DNA from: Adiantum capillus-veneris
Taxonomy: Eukaryota > Streptophyta > Polypodiopsida > Polypodiales > Pteridaceae
Direction: 5' to 3'
Assembly: GCA_014529385.2 (NCBI GenBank)
Contig: CM043952.1
Location: 61,274,119-61,338,118, forward strand
DNA: 64,000 bases
The notes below the pieces were generated by a model. That model searched no databases and had not been told where the DNA came from. It saw nothing but the letters and a program-made list of their open reading frames with translations. Of this stretch, positions 10,329 through 21,788 are shown piece after piece. The translations under genes were made by a program, and so were the position numbers. The stretch's first letter is position 1, and the number at the start of each line of letters is the position of its first letter.

Positions 10329-10607
10329 TCTCTCAAGATTTGCTTGATAATTAAAGCAACTCCAAATAATGCGTAGGATTTCTTTTACTGCCTTTTGCGT
10401 ACACTCAGGTTGCTGCCTTAGAGTCAGTGCAAAAAGCAGGTTCCGTACGCTCTGCCACGTTAGTACATGTCAGCGGATTTTTTTCGGTGCTGAATCCGGA
10501 ATCTACCGTACTGCCACGTCAGCATTTTGCTGCCTTTTCCGAGACTGCCTGCTAGAGGGAGAGTGTGCATCTGCTGTGTCACCATGACACGTCACCAGTT
10601 TGTGACA
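10329..10607 (-). repeat. Fragment of 3' LTR of the inverted LTR-A copy
   Basis: Read on the minus strand the LTR begins TGTCACAAACTGGTGACGTG, as in the other LTR-A copies, preceded by the internal 3' end. It is truncated where LTR-B element 1 inserted. Confidence 0.65.
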
Positions 10608-11880
10608 TACCGCCTCGTGAAAGGATTGTAATCGCTCTCGATTACGCCTGCAAAACAGACAAAAGCCATAAACTGTCTTAGCAGACACTGACTATTAGTA
10701 CCGATGCACTAGGAACACACATCTAGTACATGTAACAATTGGCAGTCACATCACACGACATGAGAGGACATCACTTGACATCACAGGACATCACATGACA
10801 AATCACATTTAAAAATTCATTCGGATCTCAGACCATGAATTATTGGCAACGTCCGAGTTACGACCAGTTGATATTGTGCTAATTCTTTCTATCTTTTGTG
10901 GTGCGTATGCCCTATCAACTACCTCATTTTTGTGCTAATTTTTCCCATTTAATGCTTCTTTTAGTGCTAGGCTTCATTATGGCTGAGTCTGCCCTTGATC
11001 CCCGGAGTCATGACAGAAACTCAGTACGTTGAACTTTGTGTTGATGTATGGTCGTGTGCGTGTGTGTGTGTGTGTGGTGTTGTGTTTGGGAGCATATGTT
11101 AGTACCTAGTTCTACACCCACTATTGGACACTGACGACGTTAGTGGGGATGTCGTGGTATTTAGTCGATACTATGCATGATGAAGCTGATGGTTATATTG
11201 TCTTGTGGGTGACTACCATGGGTCTATACCTTGCACTTTCCTTTATGGGTGAATCTGGGCTTATCCTGGATTCATCTAGGTATATATTGGCAACGTATTT
11301 AGCAATCGCATCTAGATCCACTCGGGACCTCATACATATCCGATTGACTAATCCTTATTGCAACCATGTCTATCGAGATCGTTCAGACCGAAATGCTGCA
11401 TTCATTTCGTCTATCAGTTCCTGCACATAAACAAGTCAAGAACAAGTCAGTATCATGTTCGGGAATTCCAGCTCATAAAGTCATACAGTATTCTATTGTC
11501 AGCCCACAGTATCCCTGAAACTCAAAGAGACATTAGTGACTTTAGTATCAAAAATCAAGGCAATCTATTGACAAAGGAGCGGAGCGCATACCCCCTGCAC
11601 CAGATTCCACCCAAGCTGATTTCGAGGTTCCATTTAGAATAGACTATGGTAATCCAAATGCTTCGAGGTAAAGATTCACAATCCGAGGAGTATCTGCCAG
11701 GTTCTCCTCCTCCATTCACTTCGCATCCAATGCGGAGTAGGTCTTGAATTTAACCAAGAATCGTCTTATCATTTTCCTTTTATCTTTCTATCTTTTTGTG
11801 GCAACATTTGTTCTGGAACGAGTATCTGCTCGTTTTTCTCCAATTCGGGTTGCTCATGTGGCTCCCCATCTTCGGGCACA
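10608..11880 (-). repeat. 3' internal arm of LTR-A, inverted partner of 22470-23260
   Basis: This non-coding 3' region (UTR, GACATCAC-type short repeats near 10750-10800, polypurine side at 10608) is matched in opposite orientation by 22470-23260. The two arms flank the minus-strand gag-pol as a long inverted repeat. The 3' tail of Pol, ending near VPEQMLPQKDR, lies at its inner edge. Confidence 0.75.
10843..11296. mobile_element. 434 bp insertion with 10 bp direct repeats
   Basis: TTGGCAACGT at 10843-10852 is repeated at 11287-11296. The 434 bp between (with a GT run near 11060) are absent from the homologous arm at about 23030. No clear terminal inverted repeats are visible. A 9-10 bp duplication would fit a Mutator-type insertion. 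Confidence 0.55.
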
Positions 11881-12600
11881 TCGCCTTTAAAAGGCTTCAA
11901 GAGACTCACATGAAAAGCATTGTGAAATTCTCCAAGTATCGGGCAGCTTCAGTCTAAACGAGACATCATTTATCTTTTTGGAAATCTGGAAAGGTCTGTA
12001 GTATCGCATACTAAGCTTTGGAAAAAGCCTCTCCTTTCCCTTTTTCTTTCTCAGGCGTGTCTTCTCAAAACGTAAGAACACCTAATCGTTCTCCTTCAAT
12101 TTCAAATCGCAACGATGGTGATCTGCTGGCTTTTTCCGTCTTTCTTGAGATTTTTGCAAAGCCTTCCGACCAAGTCCAGGTACCCCGTGAACTTGTTGGC
12201 TTCACATAAAAATCTTATCTTTCGTGCTAAGGAAGGGTGAAACCTTCGTACCAAATTCATTAATCTCAAATGGCACCTTCCCCATCAAAGAGTTAATCGT
12301 GTTTCTGTAGGCATATTCCACTAAAGGTAAAAACCCTGTTCCCATGAAGTCTTCAGATTCAAAGAAGAAGACTTCAATAAATTCAATACTACTAAATTAG
12401 TAATCTCTGATTGCCCGTCAATCTGTGGGTGGAACGATGACGAGAACTGCAACCACGTGCCAATGGATAAAAGGCTGTAACAATCCTTGTGCTTTATGCC
12501 TGTCACAACTTGACCTTCTGGCATACCAAGCAAGTGCGTACAAAAATCGTCCACGTCCTTCTTGAGTCCCCGCAAAGAAGTATCTCTCCACACCTTTCAA
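11800..12600 (-). pseudogene. pol: Integrase C-terminal part of inverted LTR-A pol
   Basis: On the minus strand the frame reads GTWLQFSSSFHPQIDGQSEITN, the integrase core segment holding the last catalytic Glu. Much further on comes LFPKLSMRYYRPFQISKKIND and FRLKLPDTWRISQCFSCESL, the usual integrase tail before an LTR. Several frame changes separate the pieces. The zinc-binding part joined to its right end is a duplicated segment, not the original one. Confidence 0.7.
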
Positions 12601-12644
12601 GGTGGTAGCTATGCCGCGGTGACCCGTAAAAGGTCGACAGTGGC

Positions 12645-13840
12645 TGTCACGTGACACATCCAACCCTATGTGTCCGTGGACAAGCTACAACATGACCAGT
12701 CAGTCTAGCTTAGGAAGTGGTCTGACACTTTTGTGAGTGTTCGTAGACCGTGCATGTCCAGGCACTTAGAGAAGATGCATATCCTCTGGTTGAAGACAGC
12801 ATGATCATCAGATTTCAGTTCAGAACCCATCAGGAGCATTCCTAGTGCATAAAACCTATTTTCCCTATTTTTGACATTTTTCACTTATTATTTTTAAGTG
12901 ATTTTTGTTGATAACTAGGTAGGGAAAATTTACTAAGTTTGTATATAAGAAAACCTAGCGCTAGCACTTTCTAGCAGAAGAGGCAACAGGAACCAAGGTT
13001 CAACAGGCAACTTCTCAGCAGGACCCCAAGATCTCTAGCGTTTTTGCACCACAACAAATGGGCTAGCGTTTTTGGATCAAGAACCCAGACCAGACAACGC
13101 TTTTGCATCTGCATAAGCCTGGCGACAGAACCACAGCAGATCAGCCCCAGCGTTAGCAGATTCCCACCGTAGGAAGATTTTCAGCCCTAGCGTTTTTGCA
13201 TCTGCAAGACATTTCAGCATTGTTGCAGATCTTCGTGATGGAATCAGCCCTATACTCAGCGTTTTCAGTTTTCAGCAGTCACTTACCGCAGAAGAAGTCC
13301 CAAACCTCGCAGATCTCACCTTCCCGCAGCAAATCCTCGCTGCATGGTCAGATCCAGCGTAGTTTGCAGTTTCAGCCCGGAAAACGCAGATTTCAGCATT
13401 TGCGTTTTCAGCGCGTCGTCATTGGATCATCGTCGTCATCGACATAGAGTCAGAACTCAGCAGATAAAGATTTGCAGATTTCAACCCTTAGCATTCTCCG
13501 ATTTCAGCCCGTCTCGTCGTCGTCCTCATCGTCGTCGACATCGTTGGCAAGACCAAGCATTGTAGAGATTTGTGCAATCATAAGTAGACCGCTCTCGCCA
13601 TAGAGAGTAGGGCCTTCGGAGGAGGGTTTGACAACATTCTGGTGCCGTATTCTTCTCTCTCTATCTCGCAGTCTCATGTACCTTTATTCACAGTGTTTAT
13701 CCACTTTGTTTGTGATCACTTGCACTCTCTCATTAAAGGAACGGAAGGCTCTCCCTTCCGTAAGTAAAAGGAACCCTTGAGCACAGTTCGGAGTACTCAT
13801 CTTGAGCAAAGTTCAACATTCACTTCTGCTGCACCTTACA
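12645..13840 (+). mobile_element. Solo LTR-B in the LTR-A integrase
   Basis: 1196 bp, TGTCACGTGACACATCC to CACCTTACA, flanked by GTGGC at 12640-12644 and 13841-13845. The integrase sequence resumes exactly after the duplication. A single LTR with perfect 5 bp duplications points to LTR-LTR recombination after insertion. It carries the AGCGTTTTTG motif many times and a GTCGTC-rich stretch (13416-13545). Confidence 0.92.
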
Positions 13841-13845
13841 GTGGC

Positions 13846-14035
13846 ATTCGGTTAAAACCTTTTTCTTCAATGGTTGTGTAACGCACAACATCGTTTTCTT
13901 TATCAAGTAGCCATCCCGAATGGAATATTCTGCTACTACCTCCCCATTCTATATTCAACTGAATACATCTGCAAAAAATTGTATATGTGGTGTATTGACC
14001 GACCATATCCTCGAAGCTTCTATGATGTTACCATG
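13846..14035 (-). pseudogene. Second copy of the RNase H-integrase junction
   Basis: On the minus strand this matches 14395-14590 (KKTMLCVTQPL and the codons before it). Together with 12470-12639 it forms a second copy of the RH-INT junction placed inside the integrase. Its outer edges carry the string CATTGGCACRTGG. Confidence 0.7.
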
Positions 14036-14700
14036 TGCCAATGTTCTCCCACATAGCCTTCCAAAACAAACTCGTGAACCTGGGGTGTCTGTCGGACACA
14101 ATTCTCTCAGGCATGCCATGTAATCTGAATATTTGGGCAATAAACAATCGTGCCCACGCTGTGTTTTCGGGAGATAAAAAATGAAATCCATTGCAATACT
14201 TTTCCAGGGTCGGGCGGGTATGGGTAAAGGCTGTAACAATCCCTGTGCTTTATGCCTGTCAAAACTTGACCTTTTGGCATACCAAGCAACTGCGTACAAA
14301 TCATCCACGTCCTTCTTGAGTCTCGGCCTAGAGAACTATCTCTCTACACCTTTCAAGGTGGTAGCAATGCCGCGGTGACCCGTAAAAGGCGGACAGTGGC
14401 ATTCAGTCATAATCTTTTTTCTCAACGGCTGTGTAACACACAACATGGTTTTCTTCATCAAGTAGCGCTCCTGAATGGAATATCCCGCTACTATCTTCCC
14501 ATTCCGTATCCGAGTGAAAATATCTGCAAAATCTGTATCTGTGGCATACTGATCGACCATATCCTCGAAGCTCCTATGATGAATTACGGAAATAGCCATA
14601 ACCAACGGCTTCTGAGACAAAGCATCCGCCACCAAATTCTTCTGTCCGTGCACATGGACAATCTGGAAGTGAAATTGTGACAAGATGTTCGCCCACCGCA
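14036..14700 (-). pseudogene. pol: Integrase N-terminal half of inverted LTR-A pol
   Basis: The minus-strand frame gives the integrase entry segment (TECHCPPFTGHRGIATTLKG, the zinc-binding-like part with a weak HHCC), then [19 protein letters not shown] with the first catalytic Asp, and [19 protein letters not shown] just after the second catalytic Asp (in a shifted frame). It stops at GTW where the duplicated segment begins; the sequence that should follow lies at about 12455. Confidence 0.7.
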
Positions 14701-15013
14701 TCTCCTTTTCCGATAGCTACTTCTGTGACAAGAAGTAGCATAAACTCTGATGGTCTGTGAAGACAATAAAATCTGCTCTGAGTAGGTAATGTCGCCATTG
14801 AGTTAGCGCATGAATAACCGCCAAAAGCTCTTTCTTATTAATCTGTGTTGTCAATTCCGGCCTTGAAAACAATCGGCTCTCATAGGCAATGACACGGCCT
14901 TCTTGCATTAAGACCGCACCCAGACTACGACCACAAGCATCACAATATACTTCAAATGACTTTGCAAAGTTTGGCAAAGTCAAAACTGGTCCTGTAGTCA
15001 ATTTCTCTTTCAA
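14600..15013 (-). pseudogene. pol: RNase H domain of inverted LTR-A pol
   Basis: The minus-strand frame reads LTLPNFAKSFEVYCDACGRSLGAVLMQ, KKELLAVIHALTQWRHYL and FTDHQSLCYFLSQK, the Ty3/gypsy RNase H landmarks. A TAG follows SQK at about 14716 where related elements have Gln (SQKQL). VHGQKNLVADALSQ closes the domain. RNase H would degrade template RNA during reverse transcription. Confidence 0.8.
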
Positions 15014-15016
15014 TGT

Positions 15017-15840
15017 CTAAAAGGCAATCACCTCTGTGGGTCCCCACGAGAAAGGGACTCCTATCTGTGTCAAGATATGCGAAGGGGAAGCAACCTTTGC
15101 AAATTTTCTAATGAACTGCCTGTAGTACGAACACAAGCCCAAGAAGCTTCTAACTTCATGGACAATCTTCAAATCCGGCCAATCATGGATAGTCTCTATC
15201 TTAGCCGGGTCCATCTGCACTCCTGCTGCTGAGATAAATGTGTACAAAAAGTGTATCTCGGGTAGGAAAAATTCACTTTTCTTTGCATTAATCACCAACT
15301 TGAGATCTCGTAATGCTTGAAAGACGTGTAGCAGATGTCCACTATGTTCTGCCCCATCCCTGGAGAAAACAATGATGTCGTCAAAGAAAGTGCCAACAAA
15401 TAGTCTGTACTCTCAAAAAATTATGTCCATCATCCGATTAAATGTCGCAAGAGCATTGGTTAGGCCAAAAGGCATCATCAAAAACTCAAATAACCCAAAA
15501 GTCGTCCGAAAAGCTGTCTTGTAGACATCTCCCGGTGCGACTCGGATCTGATGATATCCGCTCTTCAAGTTGATCCTGCTAAAATACGAGGATCCCTTTA
15601 GTCGGTCAAGAATATTATCGATCCTAGGAATCGGAAATCTGTTCTTGATTGTGATTTTGTCGAGAGCCTTATAATCGATGCATATTCTCCAAGATCCGTC
15701 TTTCTTCAAAACCAAGAACATTGGAGAGCAGTACGGTGAAGTGCTCAGTTGGACAAGACCCTTTTCCAAGAGGTCTTTCACTTGGTCCATAATTTCTTTG
15801 TTTTGGGCTCGGCTCACACGGTAAGGTGGCCGGTTTGGTG
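15017..15840 (-). pseudogene. pol: Reverse transcriptase of inverted LTR-A pol
   Basis: The minus-strand frame covers the RT fingers and palm: LVLKKDGSWRICIDYKALDK, then NRFPIPRIDNILD, SGYHQIRVAPGD and FGLFEFLMMPFGLTNALATF. The catalytic box reads FFDDIIVFS (Phe before DD instead of the usual Tyr-[LV]). The frame is cut by TAG near 15017 (AF*TLKEKL, where relatives have Gln) and a break near 15410. This is Ty3/gypsy RT and cannot make a full protein. Confidence 0.85.
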
Positions 15841-15855
15841 GTGTACTTCTAGGTA

Positions 15856-16476
15856 TCAGATCAATAGTATGATCCTCAGGACGAGTTGGTGGTAACTCGC
15901 ATGGCAGGCCCTCTGAAAAGCAATGGACATGAGTGTGGAGAAAATTTGGTGTTCTTTATCAAGTTTAGACATATTTGTCCTATTCTCATCATTCAACTCT
16001 TTCAAAAAGATCGAGTATATAAACAGACTGGATTTCATTAATTTGGAAACGGCCGAAGCCGATACAATAGGGATAGACTCGCCCTTAAGTTTCACATCAA
16101 GTACAATAGTTCGGCCCTTCTCTGTAGTCAAAGTCGCTTTTCTCGCCCGATAGTCGACCACGACATTGTTCCTATGGTACTAGGGAATTCCCAACAGAAC
16201 ATAGCAACCTTCTAAGGGCATTATGTAGAAGTCCTCATGCCCCAAATACCCTCGACAATGCAACCGAAGTTTGCCAACGACAGGTGTAATGGCTAAGTCC
16301 CTGCCGGGTGCCGCTAGAACTGCCTCTGCTAGTGGTCCCATCCGATCGGGTGTGATCTCGAGCCTGGCCACCAATTCAGGTGAAATGAAGTTGGCCTTGT
16401 CTTCTTGGTCTTTCACTTTGTCCCAAGCTCGACAAAGTTCTGTACTCTCGTGAAACGTGCTTGGGTCAGTACCCAT
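15856..16476 (-). pseudogene. pol: Aspartic protease of inverted LTR-A, active site lost
   Basis: The minus-strand frame has ANFISPELVARL and LGHEDFYIMPLEGCYVLLGIP followed by YHRNNVVVDYRARK, the normal second half of a retropepsin. The D-S-G-A catalytic motif expected before ANFIS is absent; the sequence there reads KVKDQEDK. A TAG at LGIP*YH sits where relatives have Trp. The protein would be inactive. Confidence 0.7.
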
Positions 16477-16834
16477 GCAATTTTGGAACCAATCCTGCTT
16501 TCATCTTGCCTTTTCGTCCACGTTCCTCAGCTGCTTTCGAACCTTCAGGCTTGTCTTCATCTTTGTCGTTCTGTTCTTTCGGTGCCTTTTTAGGGCACTT
16601 CACGGAGATGTGCCTAGTTTCCCCGCATCCAAAGCACTTGCCCTCTTTGATGTAGAGAGCTCTCTCTCGCAGAGTAAGCTTGGGTCGTGCATCCTTTTCT
16701 TTCTTTTCTGGGTTGCTCTTCTTCTTTCTACTTTCATTGTTCGAAGTCTGTTCAGTCCTTTGCGTCATGATTTCATCTGTGGCGTAGGTCAAACTGCCTG
16801 AATGAATGACAAAACCCTGTTTTGCATGACTCAT
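16466..16834 (-). pseudogene. gag: Nucleocapsid (CCHC zinc knuckle) of inverted LTR-A gag
   Basis: The minus-strand frame contains GKCFGCGETRHISVKCPK (CxxCxxxxHxxxxC) in a Lys/Glu/Asp-rich context, preceded by a short linker. This is the RNA-binding end of Gag, upstream of the protease. Confidence 0.8.
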
Positions 16835-16966
16835 CAGTTCTTGAATGGAATCTGACTTTTGCTCTCAGCAGTGATCTAGGATCTTTGTAGGAAGTCCCAA
16901 GGTAAACCGCTCAATCTGTTCTTTGAACAAGATCTTCTTAAATGAAGAGGTTAGTAGAAAAGAACT

Positions 16967-17214
16967 CTAGAATCTCTCGCAATATGCGTCCAATGTATCC
17001 TTCTTGGTCATCCGAAGATGGTTCCAAGCAGTTTGTATGTCGCGTTCGTACTTTCGAGTCAACCAAAAAGAATTAAAAAATCTTTTAAATTTCAGCCATT
17101 TAATTGGCGTTGTCTTGTTCAATAGAAGCGTGGACCACCAAGTTCGAGCATTTGGCTTGAAGTAAGAGGTAGCCCTCCGAATCTTGGAGTGCTCTGAGTA
17201 ACGCCCTCCATAGA
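16967..17214 (-). pseudogene. gag: Gag capsid segment of inverted LTR-A, downstream of an insertion
   Basis: The minus-strand frame reads GRYSEHSKIRRATSYFKPNARTWWSTLLL and KYERDIQTAWNHLRMTKKDTLDAYCERF, matching the + strand LTR-A gag at about 28590-28815 residue for residue over most positions. It is interrupted at 17214 by the deleted LTR element and continues at 18217. Confidence 0.8.
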
Positions 17215-17585
17215 TGTAACAGACTTGGACACTCCAAGTCAAGAATCAATCACGACAGCACCAAATAACCACTTCAAAACAGTTCACAGTTCACAAGAGA
17301 TTTGCACTGGCCCGGCCGAGTTCTGTGCCTAGAGATATTGGCCCCAAATATTGCCGCCCCTTTCGGTATTTCTTTATGTATTAATCAATGTTCAAAGTAC
17401 AAGAGAGCGGTTAGGGTTTCACTCTCAGACTCTGCGTCCAGATGCTCTCTAGAGTGTGAGCCCTCACCACTTATTTTAAGTGTTTACAAGGGATGCCAAA
17501 AGCAGAGCCCCAAAAGCTTCAGTTCATAAGCAACTCTTTTTCTCTCACAATCTCTCTCCCTAGAGCTTTCAATTTAAATAAAGCA

Positions 17586-17699
<114 letters not shown>

Positions 17700-17831
17700 A
17701 AGTGCGTAGAGAAAATAAAGCAGCAGTTGAAAAATCTGCCGCAGCCCGCCAATTGCGTCGCTAAATCTGGAGCTGCCGTACTGTGCCACGTCAACATGCC
17801 AACGCTTTTCCGGGAATCTGTTATTGCTGCC

Positions 17832-17965
17832 CTAGGGTTAGGGTTAGGGTTTATGACAGGTTTTAGGGTTAGGGTTTGGGTTTTTGGCAGAAATTAGGGT
17901 TTGCAGGTTTTAGGGTTAGGGTTTGCAGAATTAGGGTTTTCAACAGTAGTCAGGGCTAGGGTTTC
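17832..17965. repeat. Interstitial TTTAGGG-like repeats inside an LTR
   Basis: Irregular runs of TTAGGGTT and TAGGGTTT, interspersed with GCAGAA and GACAGG strings. They are part of the LTR (a related stretch is at about 55033-55090), not a telomere. Confidence 0.85.
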
Positions 17966-18216
17966 CCGCATGCTCTCGAGCAGACATGTCATCACTTTGT
18001 GACATACCCCCCTCTTGAAAGCATTGTAATCGCCCTCGATTACGCCTGCAAAACAGACAGAAGGCATAAACCGTCTTAGCAGACACTGACTGTTAGTACC
18101 TACGTACTAGGAACACACATCTAGCACATGTACCAATCGACAGTCACATAACACGACATCACAGGACATTACTAGACATCACAGGACATCACACGTCATC
18201 ACTTTGTGACAATAGA

Positions 18217-18304
18217 AAGCTATGTCAAACTGCTATATGAAGGCCAAAGCCTTCGAAGCATCTCGATATCTAGAAAGCGTGTCAAATTTAATTGACTGTC
18301 CACC
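18217..18304 (-). pseudogene. gag: Gag segment between two insertions
   Basis: The minus-strand frame gives SRYRDASKALAFI, matching the LTR-A gag SGFRDAPKALAFV at about 28517. It is cut on the left by the deleted LTR element and on the right by the hAT transposon. Confidence 0.75.
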
Positions 18305-18742
18305 TTCTTTAACAAGGTAGGACCAATACGTACGTACGGTACGGATCCGTACGGACGTTCCGTACACAACGTATGTTGTACGTACGCATCGTATCGTACG
18401 TGCATCATTTTTTTTTTTTTTGGGGGATTTTTTCAGTCGTTTGTATTCGCTTGAGGCCCATATGTTCATGCGTGCCCTAAATTTGCCTACCTTAGGCCCG
18501 AATCCCAAAACACCTAAATTTTAAGAAACCAGAGACTTACTGTACGAACCAGAGAACAGAGAAACTCTTACAGAGAGTGAGAAAAAGCTTTGCACAGGCT
18601 TACAGAGGGAAGGTAAGTGTCTCTTTCCCTCTTTGGTGTGTGTTGCTCTCTACCCCACGCTCGTGTGAGCTTCCCTCTCGCGTTTCCCTCCGTCTCTCTC
18701 TCTCTCACACACACACACTTTTTGTTCGCGTGATTCTTGCTC

Positions 18743-21393
18743 AATGCTCTTGAATCTTGCAACAGGAGCAAGAATGCCGAAGCCGACCAATACCTATTGG
18801 AAGGAACACACACTTGTCATCCGTATTGTCAACAATCCAACTCAAAAGGGGTCCAGTGGTCGCGAATGGTCACGCTCACAAGTACAATCACACGTGTTGT
18901 GAGGCATTTGATAGGGATTAAGTGCACAAACAACTGTAGTGTGTGCAAGAAAGTGCCCAAAGCTGTGAAAGATAAGCTAATTGCTGATAACTTTCCAGAA
19001 GAGTTGGCAACAGACTCTGTTAAAGGGACTCAGCAGACACAGGATGCGCTGCAAGATGCTCTTCTTGGAGAGTTTGGTGTACAGGGAGATGACATTTTTG
19101 AGTCTCAGTCCACACCTATGGGACAGCCATGTGGTAGTAGAAAGAGAGCACGGATCATCGAAGTACACGAGGATGAAGAGGACAGTGATGTGTATGCGTC
19201 GAGGCAGGCTACTTTGCCTTCACGGGTGAATTCCCAATCTTGGGTAAAGGAGCGGTAGAGAGTGGCTGAGATGAGATTGCTCGCACTCTAATCGAGTGCA
19301 ACATTAGCTTCAATGTCTTGAGAACTGATCAGTGGAAGAGGATGGTTAGAGCCATTGCACAGGTTGGTGCACCGTGCGACAGATTCTTGGTCAGGACTCG
19401 AGTACAAGAAGATGCGCACCACTATGCTTGACGAGCAGAAAGCCTTGATAGACAAGGCATTGGTCCCAGTAAAGGCAGGTTGGCAGCAGTTTGGTTGCAC
19501 TATTATTTCCGATGGTTGGAGTGACATACGTAGGCGCCATATCATCAACATTCTTGTCTCCTCCTGCCTTGGTACCTATTTCTTACGCGCTGTGGATGCA
19601 GGGAAAGCAGGAGAGAAGATGACAGCAGAGTTCATTTACAAGCATATCAAGAAAGCTATTGAGGATGTGGGTAAAGATAATGTGGTACAAGTGGTTGCAG
19701 ACAATGCATCCAATTGTGTAGCAATGGGGAAAATGGTGTCGGCTGAGTTTCCAGGTATTATTTGGACTCCTTGTGCAGCCCATTGTCTAGATTTGCTCAT
19801 GGAGGATATAGGGAAACTACCTTGGGTGCAGCCCACAGTGACTGATGCTACTCAGATTACTACATTTTTCCGAAAGAAGCATCAGGCTTTAGCCATATTT
19901 CGCAGCCATAGTGCTCTTGACATGGTGCGGCCATCCAAGACCAGATTTGCATACATGTACATAGTTTTGCAGAGACTCTTGAAGCTGAGGGATCCACTTC
20001 TCCAAATTGTTGTGGACTCAAAGTGGAGAGAGATGCATGACTCACAAAATGAGAAATGCAAAGCCATTCAGAGACGGGTGCTAGATGATGCATTGTGGAC
20101 TGAAGTGCAAAGTTTGACAGTGACGTTGCAGCCCATCTATGTGTTGCTGTGGGTCACCGACATGGAGGGATCCACATTGGGTTTGGTTTATCACCTCTTC
20201 ATGCAAATGAAGGGGCATATCATGGCTTGCCAATCCTTGTCACAAGATCGGTAAGCTGAGCTTAATACTTAAATACATTATACTCATAATCTCTACTTGT
20301 AATTTCTTGAGTCCTGACACATGTTTTTTGCAGTCGAGATGATGTCCTAGCTCTTGTAGATAGTCGATGGGAGTTTATGGGTCGTCCCATTCATGGGATG
20401 GCTGCAATACTCTACCCTTTCTACAAGACCCTAGAGTTGTTTCATGAGTAGTCTCTTGGCCTTGAAGGACGAGTACATCAACCGCATGTTTAGCATTGAG
20501 GAGTAGTTGCAGATAGATGCGGAGATAAGCAGTTTCATGAATAACTTGGGGCCGTCATTCACACGAGCAGTGGCGCTACGTCCACTGGCCACCAAGCTTC
20601 CTCTCACATGGTGGAAAAACTATGGTAGACATGGCCTTTCACATCTCACTACTATTGCTCTATGCTTGCTCTCACAAGTATGATTTTGACACACAGAGGT
20701 CACTGTTGACCGACTTCAAGTTTTGGAGTGCCTACTAATTGATTCATACGAAAATCCGCAATCGGCTTAGCACTTCACAGCTAGAGAAGCTAGTATATTG
20801 TAGGGCCAACATGAGGCTTGTACGTTCCTACCATGCTTTGGGGACACTCAAGCAGGTTTGTCGAGCTTTGTTCTCATTGCTCAATGTAGTATTAGTATGT
20901 ATAATGTTGTATACAAGTCAGTGGTCACAATTGTTTATACTTTGAAGTTTGAATGTTGAATAGGCTGACCCTACAAAACGTGAAGCTGATGGATAATCCG
21001 ACTACAGAGACGTTGGATCAACGGATTCGGAACGAGCAGGAGGATATTCTTCGCATGCTCCACAGGGAGTTGGAGGGTGTGGATAGGCGTGTGACTAGAT
21101 CGCGCACACGTGCTTACAGTATTCCACTCCGTGAGAGAGCTGCAGATCCAAGGATTGCACGGCGGTAGATGATTCGCAAGGCGAAATTGCCTATTCGTAC
21201 ACCTCGGCGACATCTGAATGAGGCAGTTCCTCTCATTCACACTCAGGAGGAGGAGGAGGATTTTGATCCAGACTTGCAGGCACCTTGCCCTGCAATGGTA
21301 GAGCCAGAGTATGATGAGGAGGGCAATGTCTTGACTGATGGAGACATGCCTTCTTCAGTTTCGTCATCCTCTGCCTCTGATGATGAGTTTTGA
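18743..21393 (+). pseudogene. hAT transposase (DUF659-type), broken
   Basis: It would cut and rejoin the element ends in the nucleus. The N-terminal part (to 19258) has a weak BED-finger-like region with CHPYC and a distal HLIGIKC. After a TAG at 19256 and a frame change near 19382, a 299-codon frame (19355-20254) contains SDGWSD (residues 52-57), DNASN (116-120) and CAAHCLDLL (140-148), typical of DUF659 hAT transposases. A clean intron (20251-20333, GTAAG...TTGCAG) joins DDVLALVDSRWEFMGRP. Later codons (HTKIRNRLSTSQLEKLVYC) carry the hAT C-terminal dimerisation region with stops and shifts. A second intron is likely at 20856-20963. The tail is acidic and Ser-rich, ending at 21393. Confidence 0.8.
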
Positions 21394-21720
21394 GGTCACC
21401 ATTTGCTAGACATTTTAGTTGGCAGCAGCCAACTAGTTATTTTCTTTTGATGTATGCTCTTTTAGGAGCTATCTTGACTATTGACTCCACATTTGTGATT
21501 TGTGACTTGTAGCTGAGTCCTGACAGCTGTTGTCAGTTGTGACATTCACATTAGTATGGACTCTCTTTGTTGAATGTTCATTGTCTTGTGATTGTCCAGT
21601 TGTCTTAACCCATAATTGTCTTGCTCTTTTGATGTCATGACTCATGATAGCAGTCTATAAGTGATGAGTCTAATAGGTAAACAGGTACACCGTACAAGTT
21701 CAAACTTCCGTGCCTGCAGG
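21394..21720. other. hAT 3' untranslated region
   Basis: No coding signal. AT-rich sequence between the transposase stop and the subterminal repeat cluster. Confidence 0.5.
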
Positions 21721-21788
21721 CGCATGTCGCACGTTAGTACGTACTTCCACGTATCGTACAACACGTATGGTTCCACCTTGTTCTTTAA

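Larger units (their letters stand above)
18313..21780 (+). mobile_element. hAT DNA transposon, 3468 bp
   Basis: Terminal inverted repeats CAAGGTAGGACC (18313-18324) and, at the other end, GGTTCCACCTTG (21769-21780) match at 10 of 12 positions. Both ends are followed by clusters of ACGTA/CGTACG strings (18328-18405 and 21721-21768), as expected for subterminal transposase-binding sites. It lies inside the LTR-A gag with an 8 bp duplication and carries a broken hAT transposase gene on the + strand. Confidence 0.92.
18305..21788. repeat. 8 bp target-site duplication TTCTTTAA of the hAT element
   Basis: TTCTTTAA at 18305-18312 and 21781-21788. Eight bases is the hallmark length of hAT insertion. 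Confidence 0.92.
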
